From Symsagittifera roscoffensis (taxonomy: Eukaryota > Xenacoelomorpha > Acoela > Convolutidae): a stretch of DNA of 64,000 nt. Position 1 is the stretch's first letter; each line of letters opens with the position of its first letter. The position numbers and the translations under genes were made by a program. The notes below the pieces were generated by a model. It was not told the origin of the DNA. It saw nothing but the letters and a program-made list of their open reading frames with translations, and did not search any database. The stretch lies in contig NC_087066.1 of assembly GCF_963678635.1 (NCBI RefSeq), forward strand, positions 37,265,152 through 37,329,151, read 5' to 3'. Positions 33,813-44,000 of this stretch are shown piece after piece.

Positions 33813-34633
33813 AAATTTGATATATTTTCAATTAAGTTTGTGAAAACGGTGAAATCAATACTGTAAATTTCCAACGATACTGAACAACTGAACTCGTAAC
33901 TCAATAATACTTCAACTGTTTCAGATGTCAAATGATTCACTTATTCTGTTGAAAATTTTTTAAATCTGGAACAAGACTATGTTCGCATTTTATACCTTTT
34001 GCTAATTCCAAGCAAAATAATTCACTGAATTTGGCCAAGCTGAGATTGTTACAACTTCGTGTTGTTGTTTAGCTAAGAGCAATATCTTGCCGAATCTAAG
34101 CGTCTAAGAATTGAATTGCCATCACTGAAATTTTTATTATTCGTTGTAATTGTTTAAATTTTTTTGAAATTCTTTTAAACCTGGAATGGCTCGGAAATAT
34201 TCCAGTTCTTCATCAACCCATCAAAAATCGTTTTAAGCATTCAAATATGAAATGTTTCCTCATTTTAACATATTTTAGCTTAACCTGGAATAATAAAATT
34301 CATTTTATTTCAGACAAACAAAAATTAGTTTTATCTAGCGCTTCCATGATAAGAAAAATTTTTGCATAAAAAATTTTAACAAAAAAAAAAAAAAAAAAAA
34401 CGTATTTATTAAACTAAACTTTTTTTCAAGTTTTTTTGTTGTTTTGTATCTGATTATGATAAATTTATAAACGTGCTCAGCTTCCTATAATCACACTACG
34501 CGCAAAATGGCAAAAATTTAAATAGAAAGGAGAAACTTTTTTTATTCAGGTTTAATTATAGCTTAAATTTTTACCTTGCATATGTGTTTCCTTACACATG
34601 TAGTTTTGTTGCTGACAATGTTCTTTCTCTTGT

Positions 34634-34642
34634 TATAAAAAG
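34634..34642 (+). promoter_or_regulatory. Candidate TATA box of the small gene
   Basis: TATAAAAAG lies 67 bp upstream of the ATG at 34701. Transcription would start near 34665, giving a leader of about 35 nt. The close, well-formed TATA and the excellent ATG|GTAAGT donor argue that 34701 starts an independent gene. Confidence 0.45.
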
Positions 34643-34700
34643 ATGCTTTCATTGAGCTGCGATCAAACTCTTTTTAGATTTTCAGCACTTTTTGTTCAGA

Positions 34701-35057
34701 ATGGTAAGTCGCGCCGAAAAAAAGACAAATAAGTGATCAGATTACATGCTATTGGTAGTTAATACCAAATTCTTTTTATGGTTTTTGATCTATTTGTTTT
34801 CACTGACCTGTTTGAGTCCATTAACCATCTCATTTCTTATTCTTCTTCTTCTTGTTGTTCAGAGCAGGAAGAGTGCCACGAGTTTGATGCAGCAGGAGCA
34901 GCACTACAAGCAGTTCCTGAGAGAGTGCAAGGAGCTGAGAGACCGGATGTGGAAGCAGAACATCATACTCCCCGCCCCCAGCCACACGTACAACAGTGTG
35001 CGGGGAACGGGCAAAGCCACCATGGTAAGACTCAAATATACAGAAAGATAGATAGAT

Positions 35058-35092
<35 letters not shown>

Positions 35093-38000
35093 GAAAGATT
35101 TTACTAGTCCAAAGTTATTTGGTTTTAAGTTCAGAAACAATACAGAAGATAATCAAATTAAATAACTTGGAGTGGATAGACAAAATGCTATTTGTTAAGA
35201 CTCAGTGATGATTCAGTCTTAATTTTCCGGAAAAAAACCGAGAAATAATTCTTATCTACTTTTAAGAGCAGTCGGAACACAAACTTATGAGACTCAGTAA
35301 TTAATTGTTCACAATATAAACCTGACTTGTGAACCACAAAGGAATTTAAAAATCTTCAGTTCCCTTGTGGTTAACAAGTCAGGTTTATTTTGTGAATACT
35401 TGGTTACTGAAAATAAGCAGTTAATAGTGGCTAGAAAATAAGGTCAAGTGTGGACTTTTTTTCAAGACAAATCACAGGTACGTGTCGAGAAGGTAAAACG
35501 ATCGTCGAGCAATTGTTAATTCCGAGATAAATATACAGTAACTTAATCTTGCAAAGTTAGCATCAAGAGTGGTTAGAAACAATATCCAAGGGTGACAGAC
35601 AGATCCAAGGACAAACACCTGCTAATCAATTAGTCTAGCACCAAGAGTGAACAATTGATTGACAGCTTTGGAAATGAACTAAATTACTCAATACGACACT
35701 TCTCCTTCGATAATGAAAACTTTAGTTAAGTAGAAATAATTTTGCAGGTTTACTTTAATGACCGAAATAGATGGTTAGAAAAATAGGTGGTTGATTGATT
35801 GCAGATAGTTGAAAAGAATTACTAGCTTCATGTTACAGTATACAACTCAGGCTTTAAAATGACGACTTTTTGTTAATAACTAAAGGATCACTGATAGTGA
35901 TAACGATTGAGTTTTAAGCCAGTAGTGACTCACCCTCTCCCTGGGTTAGAACAGTTTAACAAAGTTTGAAGTTTCTAGGATTCGACGATCAATTTTTTCC
36001 TTCCTTGTTCTGATTGATAAAATCAATCATTACGCCCCCCATTTTGGTGACCGCCGTTCTTTTCCGCCCACTTCTTCTAGACGTTGTGGATGATGTCTCG
36101 TCTTGGCTGTCCCCCTGGCTACTGTAAGAGACCAGCCTAGCTTTCCTGGATGAGGCTCCCTTTTTCTTTCCGGTGGTTATTGGGTTTGTTGGGTCTTGCA
36201 CCCCTGGATTCTCCGTTACTTGCACCCCTGGATTTGGAGCATCCAACTCGCCGCCTAGTGCCGGAATGGTGTCCTGGTCGGTTTCAGCTTCGGCCTCTGG
36301 TATTGCTGTTGCTGAGCGTTCTACTTGAGTGGTCGTTGCTTGCTGTTGAGTACGTTTTACCGAGATAATCGGTAGATCCTCGCTGTCCTCCGATTCAGAG
36401 TAAGTTTCTTCGAATCGGCGCCCGGTCCTCTCCCGTTTCTTTTCCGCAGTCCGCTTGGTCCATCGGTCCTTCACTTCGCGCGGAGTTGGCGGTGGTAGTG
36501 TTGTTTGAGTAGCCCGTTTTTTCGCTTCGATCACTGGTACCGGTAGTACGGATTTGGCTGCGGTTCTTGATTTCTTCTTTGGTATGGGTTTCGTGGCCAC
36601 TCCCGATTTCCTAAGCACAACTCCATTATCTAACGTCAGTGTATGTGCACTTTCCGATCTAATATTAGAATGAACTGGTCTATACCTTTTTAAGTTTTTG
36701 TTTCCAGTGCGCTGAAACAACGATCCGGATGGTCCCGGTTGCCCTGCGGGATTTGAACTTTTCCGTATCGACGGTTCGTCGTCTTGATTTCCAGCTTGAT
36801 CCACAGTAAGGCGTCGTGCATGGGTTCTGTTTTTAATGTCATAGTCGAGATCTGATCGTACACCCCAGTTTGTGTCGGCTGGATGGGGCATATCTTGCGC
36901 ACTAGGATCGGCGTCATCTAAACAAGCATTTTTCGTTTTTATTACCCGTGACCAATCCAGATTCTGCAGCGATGGTTTTTTAGTAAGATTCCGTAAAACG
37001 GTGTTTGCTTCTCTACCATGATGAGCTTCAAAAGGCGAAATTCTAAGTGTTGAGTTTTTTGAGAATCTGAGAGCACCAAGGGCCCGTTCGACCATTTTCT
37101 CCAAGGGTTCAGGATTTTTTTCGTGAGCGAAAGTAAGGATTGAATTCTTAAGACTTCCAATGGTACGCTCGACACACCCGGTTGCCCGATGGTCGTTTAC
37201 AGGTGATTTAATGATTTCAATGCCTTCCCCATTACAAAAAGCTTTTACCGCATTTGACATGAAATTAGTTCCCTGATCGATATGGATTTTCCGAGGCACC
37301 CCGTGGTTTGATATATAACTCTTCAAGAATTTCAATATTTTGTCCGAGCGATTATTTCCACAGATCATTGCCGATGGCCAACGAGAGAACCGGTCGACCG
37401 CTACGAGCACATATTTAGAGGATACATTTAAGTAATTGATGGGACCCCAAAAATCTAATTGGACAGATTCATTCGGTTCTTTTGGTTCTGGTACAGATCC
37501 CAGTTGATTTTTTCCTATTAACGTCTTTAAGTTCTTACCGGCTGCAGTACATTCAGGGCACCCCTCGGCAATGGAGGCTATTGAGCGGTAGATGTAGGGA
37601 TACCAGATGTCCTTTGTGGCATCGAACATATTTGACTTTCCGTGATGGTACGCGTGTATTCTGTTATTGATTGCTGACTGGAGGTTAATTGGGATTGCTA
37701 ATTTATCGTCCATCCAAACTACATTTTCCCGCACTGAGAAATCATTGACGAATTGAGCGTGATAGCGGCTCATTCGAGTAACTTTGTCATGAATTTCCGG
37801 ATCTTGTGTAACAATGAGATCGCGAATAGCGCTCAGTTGGGGGTCCGATACATAATTTGATTCTATGAATTTTAAGTTAAACAGGTCAGGTAATGCAGTA
37901 GTTTTATTAACGATCTTACAATTTCGCGGTATAATTGACATACAGACAAGGTTAGGGTCCACTGGTGGTACTGTTTCTCCTTTGAATTCCGAGGGTAACG

Positions 38001-41000
38001 AGAGAGTTGTATTTGTGCGTATCGATCTTGTCTCTTTTGTAATGGCTTCTAGTGATACATTTGAGGGCAATTCTTCGATTTCGTCGCTACTACTATTTAG
38101 GCTTTGATGCTGTTTGAGAAAATTCTGCCATTTGCGCGTGTTTCGGTCCATGTTGTTATTCGGTTTAAAATTTTGAGGGATGGATGTAAGAATATTCTGA
38201 TTTTGAAGATTGGATTTGGATAATTTTGAACAACTGTGTTCTGAATGAATAATAGCCCTAACTAATCCAGTGCGCATATCGCTTAGCCGTCGGCTTAAAA
38301 CACGTGGTTGCATCTGATTGGTTGATTTCCGCTTACATGTTTTGCCGCCCTCTACCGAATCGTTATATGACGAAACTTCCAGTCTATTTATAGAAAGCTT
38401 TTTATTCGCTGTACAACTTTGTCCCTTGGATGTATTAGGTCCCCTGGATGTATTAAAGCCAAGCGCGGTGCGAATTAGGTTGATCTTTGCCACCGTGAAC
38501 ATATTATCATACGTACTAATTGGCGTTGCTTCTTTACTTGGATGCCGTGATAAATAGTCCGCCAAACCAATTTTAGCCCCCGGTTTATGCTCAATTTGAA
38601 AATCAAAGGGAATTAGTCGATCTAACCAGCGAGTTAAACGACTAAATATCGTCTTATTTTTCTTGTTATTACCGTTCAAAAGGGATATCAGGGCTTTATG
38701 ATCGGTAACGATCAAAAAACTTCGGCCCAGTATGTAATTTCTAAAGTATTCAGCCCCCCACACAACTGCCAACATTTCCAATTCGTTTGTTGAGTATTTC
38801 TTTTCCGCCTCGTTAAGGTATCGCGACGCGAACGAAATTGGGCGCCATCCTTCTGGTCCCAACTGTTCCAACACCGCGCCGAGCCCATTATGGCTTGCAT
38901 CGCACACTATGCGAATGTCCTTGTGGATATCAAAGTGCCGTAATTCAACAATGTTTGAAACTTGTTTCTTCAGATTTTCGAACCCGTTCTGACATTCAGG
39001 TGTCCAAATGTATTCGTTATTTTTGCTTAATAGGGGCCGCAGCGGTGCCGATGATTCGGCCAATGCCGGTAGATACTTATGCAAGCTATGTATCGACCCC
39101 ATAAACGATTTTAATTGCGACAAAGTCCGTGGCGGCGTCAGCGCTTCTATTGGTTCTGTTTTTCTAACCAATGGAGTAATTCCAGTCGGAGTTATTTTAT
39201 GTCCTAGCCATTCGCATTCTCGTTGGGCGAATTTACATTTTGTCAATTTTAAAGACATATTTTCCCGATCCAGTTTCTTTAAAATTTTCTCCACCGTTGC
39301 TATGTGGTCTATTGCCGTTCCCTTGGTTACGACCAAAATATCATCGATAAACGTGTGCGCTTGCGGGTATTCGGCGAGTATACAATCCATTGCGCGTTGG
39401 AATTCCGCGGGCATTGTAGTGAGGCCATAGAATCCGGTTTTGAACCGGTATGTACCCGTCGAACGACCTCCAATTAGCGAAAAATTGCACTGGACGCTCG
39501 TCTCCGCATTTAGTGGCAATTGGCTATAAGCGTATGTTAAATCCATTGTTGTGAAATATACGTCTCCCTGTTTTTTTTCGCTAATCGTTTGCCCAACCGT
39601 GTCCATTAGTTCCTCGATATTCGGCATCTGGTATTTATTCTTATGCACTTGTTTATTTAGTTCCCTCGACTCTAGTGCCAATTTTACCGATCCATCCTTT
39701 TTTACGGTTATTACTATTGGGGACACAAAATATTTGTCCGAGCATTCAGATAATTTTTCGATATGACCCTGTTTCAATAATTTGTCAATTTCGGCATCCA
39801 CTTTTTCTTGCAACGAAATCGGGACTCGACGCCCTTTCTGTTGTACTGGGGTGAGGTTTTCAAAAAATTCAGCTGCTACTTTGTAGTTTCTTATTTTCCC
39901 TACCCTCCTAAAAAGATTTGAAAACTGCTTACTGAAGTATGTTTGCCACGAATCCAACTCCCCCTCTGGTTCCTCTGGTTCCAGTGCGTCGTGACTGCCT
40001 TCTCCAATGGACATGATTTGGTCCCCCGGTGTTTGTTGCACCAACTGGAGTCCTAGTTGGGGCATCAGATCCCTTCCAATTATTGATGGTCGGTTCCCCC
40101 CGATCACTTTTATCCTTGCCTGGATCTTCCAACCGTTGGATTGGATTGTTACTGCCATTGTTCCAATCATCTGTAGGGGATTGTTTTCATAATCCCGAAA
40201 AGCATTATCCTCCTCCGTCAGATTGTCCAGTTTTACTCCTGATGTTCCCAATGTTTTCCGTAATTCCCCGATTGTAAAAATTGAGATTGGGGATCCGCTA
40301 TCGATCCACACGCGAGTAGGTTTCCCATTGACTTTTATCGGCAATTGTGCCCCAGCAACTTTCAATTCTGTCACTCCTCTCCGTTTTATGGCCATGACCA
40401 TATAGTCACCGTCAGAACTGCTGGAGTCCCACGAGTGCACCACTGGATTCTTAGTGACCCATCCAATGGAACTTGCGTGTTGTGATGCTTCTTCGTCCGC
40501 CGAATTTTCTAGTTGATGATCGTCCACATTCTCCCGTATCATTCCTACGGCTCCCTGTCCTCGTTGGTTTCCACGTTTGCCCCTGCAGGTTCTTTCGAAA
40601 TGGCCTATTTTATGGCAAAAATTGCATGTAACCCCTTTTGCTGGGCATCTGTCCAAATGTTCCCTGGTGAAATTTTGCTGATCGCAATTATAACATTTGT
40701 TGTTATTTAGGGGATTCCTTCCTCGATACGATCCTCGGCCTTGGTAAGAGCCCCGGCCCCTTGAACGGTTGTTCCGGTAACCTCCCGGATTATTCCAACT
40801 GGTTCCGATTTTATTTGGATTCCTCCTGATGATGATCCAGGGGTCGCCGCTGGTCCCGTGGCAACGTATGAGGATGCATACTTGCTGCCCCTTTCGTACG
40901 AGAGAGCTATCCGGTACACTTCCTCAGGTGTTTTTGTCGATCTGCAGAGCTCTTTTTGTGCATCCCGATTGTTCATATTAACGATGAATACGTCTCTTAG

Positions 41001-44000
41001 TATTCGGTCCTCTAGTGTTCCAAAGTTGCACCGCGCTGCCAATCCGCTGAGTACGGAATGGAATTGCTCAAGACTTTCATTTATAAATTGCTTACGAGAA
41101 AGGAGTTGGTACGTTTCATATGTTTCGTTCCTTTCTTTCTTGAATTCCGCTTCCAGCGCGTCTATCATCCGTGGGTACCGAATCGTCTGAAGGTCCAGGT
41201 GTGGTCGTCGTTTGTGCAGTTCATCCTGCCCCTTCTCCCCCAAACACAAGTACAGGTTCGAAATTAACACCATTTCCGATTCCCGCCGATTTTTTCCGTC
41301 TACTTCCGCGGGCAAGTCAGTAATTTGTGCGGCTGTGAGATTTGCGGCGAAATAAAAATTCATTGGATTTAGCGAGTGTTTGGCGACCATTCCCCATTGG
41401 AATCTGTTGATCCAGAATTCCCACATCATTGGCGGTTCCGTGCATTTTGCTGGCCAAAATCCCGTGATGCCCAGTGGATTCTTTCCCCCACCTAATCCTG
41501 CTGTCTGCGCCATGTCGAGAAGGTAAAACGATCGTCGAGCAATTGTTAATTCCGAGATAAATATACAGTAACTTAATCTTGCAAAGTTAGCATCAAGAGT
41601 GGTTAGAAACAATATCCAAGGGTGACAGACAGATCCAAGGACAAACACCTGCTAATCAATTAGTCTAGCACCAAGAGTGAACAATTGATTGACAGCTTTG
41701 GAAATGAACTAAATTACTCAATACGACATACGACAAATAGTTTTCCTAAGGTATCGAGTATATCATCAGGTAAAAACTTTTTCAGCCTTGACTCGGATTT
41801 CAAAAGATATTTTTAGTGAAACAGAGCTTCAATCTAGTTTTTGAAGCTTTTTTTTGGTGTTTTTTCGTCAAAAAAAATCAGAAACTGTTTTGAAGATAAA
41901 TTTTTGAAGTTTTCACTGGTCGAGGTCAAAAACTCGCGTCCAGACTTTAGCGACAAATTTTTGGCATGCCCAGACTTTTGCGACCGAAATAAGGCATGTC
42001 GAGACCTTCGCGACCAAAACTTGGCATTTCCAGACTTTTGCGACCAAAAACCAAAAAACACAGCCGCGACTTTCGCGAACAAGGCGGAGACGGCGCGACC
42101 AAACTCAGTCAATTCAAGACTTTTGCGACCGTGATGGAGACGGAGCGACATTCGCGACCAACGGAAAAACGGCGCGACTAAGAAAAATTCTCTCGCGGCT
42201 TTCATGAGATGGGGAGATGGAGCGACTTTCCAAACTTTTGTGACCCACGGCGCGACTCATGCCCAGACTTTGCAGACTCAAACTCTTGGCGCGACTATGC
42301 AATTTGGGTCTGAATTCAGATACGGCGCAACCCGCAAAAAAAGGAGATGAGTCTTCGACTTCGACCTGGGTTTCAACGGAAAAAATGTTTTCGTCATGAG
42401 TCGTGCAAAGAAAATTCTTGTTAACTACATCAATTAAAATTGTTCGTAACAGTTTTTATCACTTATTTTAGTTTTGTTTGAAAAATGTAAAGTCACTCAA
42501 AAAATATGACGGCTTAGCTAAAGCTGGATGTAATTGTGTCATGTTTTTGGAAGATGTTGAACTGATGCGAGATGAAATGCTTAATTTTCAAGAATAAGAA
42601 AATTTGGGTTTACCAAAAACCTTAGCGGTTTCTCTACTAAATTATAGGATTAGCCGCATAAGCAGGGAAGGTTTCTACTGACTTTTTTCATTTGATCTCA
42701 ATGTCAGATTAATTACAATAAAAATGGAAAAATTCTGAAAAGCGAAAACATTTCAGAGACGGACTTTTCTACAGCCATACCGGTTTTTTTTACAAAAAAA
42801 GAAAGTTTTAGCCGCATAAGCAGGGAAGGTTTCTACTGACTTTTTTCATTTGATCTCAATGTCAGATTAATTACAATAAAAATGGAAAAATTCTGAAAAG
42901 CGAAAACATTTCAGAGACGGACTTTTCTACAGCCATACCGGTTTTTTTTTACAAAAAAAGAAAGTTTTTTTAATGATTTTTTTTGGAGAAAAAAGTTTCT
43001 AGAAAACGATCGAAGTTTTTAACAATTTTTTCAAACAAAAATATGAGCATAGCTGCTTTTCCAGTGAAAATCAAATGACCTAACTGTTCGACTGATCCCT
43101 GTAAGCAGGAAAAATGTTTCCAATTTGTTTTTTGACTAAAACATAAATCTCATATGTGACAGGATAGTTTTGGAGAAAGAAGTGTTTTGCGAAAACCGTG
43201 AAAATTTAGAAAGATGGAATTGTTCAAAATTTTAACACTTTTCCAACAAAAACCAGGGTTTCACCGCTGTCGTAGAGACAAAAATTGAAGGTTCTAAAAA
43301 TTGGTCGTTTCAAAAATTTGACTATTCCGAAAGCCATAAATTTTGTTTCTAAAACTAAAAAAATTTAACCGTGCGTGCAGAAGTGATTTTCAAAACTCTT
43401 TTGTTTTGATTAAATTCTTGATACCAGATTTGTTAAATTAGTTTTGAGAAAAGTCAAGTTTTCTAAGACGCTCAAAATTTCAAAAAAATAAGTTTTCCGA
43501 TAGCGTTAACTTTTTCTTTAAGTTTTGGGCATATCCGAGTATGCAGGGAGGCTTCGCACAACTTGTTTAGTTTGTTAAACTCTTGATATCAGATTTTACA
43601 GGGCGTGTCGGTGAGGTGTAATTTTGTGCGTAGCCGCTGAAACAGTTAAGTTTTCGTCGACCCTTCTTTCATTTAAATCCATAATCTCAGATTTTCCAGG
43701 TTTGTTTTTGAGAAAATGTAAAGTTATAAAACATGAGTCAAAACATACGGGAAAAAAAGAAGAATCTGATCAGTCAAAAAATTTCACAGAAACTGTCAAA
43801 ATGTCAAAAAAGCCTTTTTGGCGGACATGAATACTGTGAAGAGCCAACTTAGGCGTAGCTGCTTAAGCAGCAAAGCTTTCCTTGACCTTTTCTTTCATTC
43901 AAAGCCAAAATCTCAGTTTTGATAGGGTCTTTTTTGAGAAAATGTAAAGAATAAGTAAACACTTTGGAAAAAAAATTCCCATACTTTTCCAAAGCAGCTA

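Larger units (their letters stand above)
35483..41728 (-). mobile_element. Full-length young Ty3/gypsy LTR retrotransposon (6246 bp)
   Basis: Two LTRs of 216 bp are identical base for base by my reading. The element is flanked by a 4-bp target duplication TACG (35479-35482 and 41729-41732). LTR ends are TGTCG...CGACA. Coding is on the minus strand: gag (41513-40707) and pol (40710-35989; protease, RT, RNase H, integrase in that order, which defines Ty3/gypsy). Catalytic motifs are intact and both frames are open. No env-like frame follows pol. Identical LTRs mean very recent insertion. It sits in antisense in the large intron of the small gene. Confidence 0.95.

Noticed and set aside
34380-34400. 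Poly(A) run as a retroposed poly(A) tail
   Set aside because: No retrocopy or target duplication recognised next to it; treated as simple sequence.
35699-35988. env-like frame after pol
   Set aside because: Only about 290 bp lie between the pol stop and the 3' LTR and no frame is open long enough; the element is a plain retrotransposon.
36150-40710. Plus-strand open frames over the retrotransposon
   Set aside because: Shadows of gag and pol on the opposite strand.
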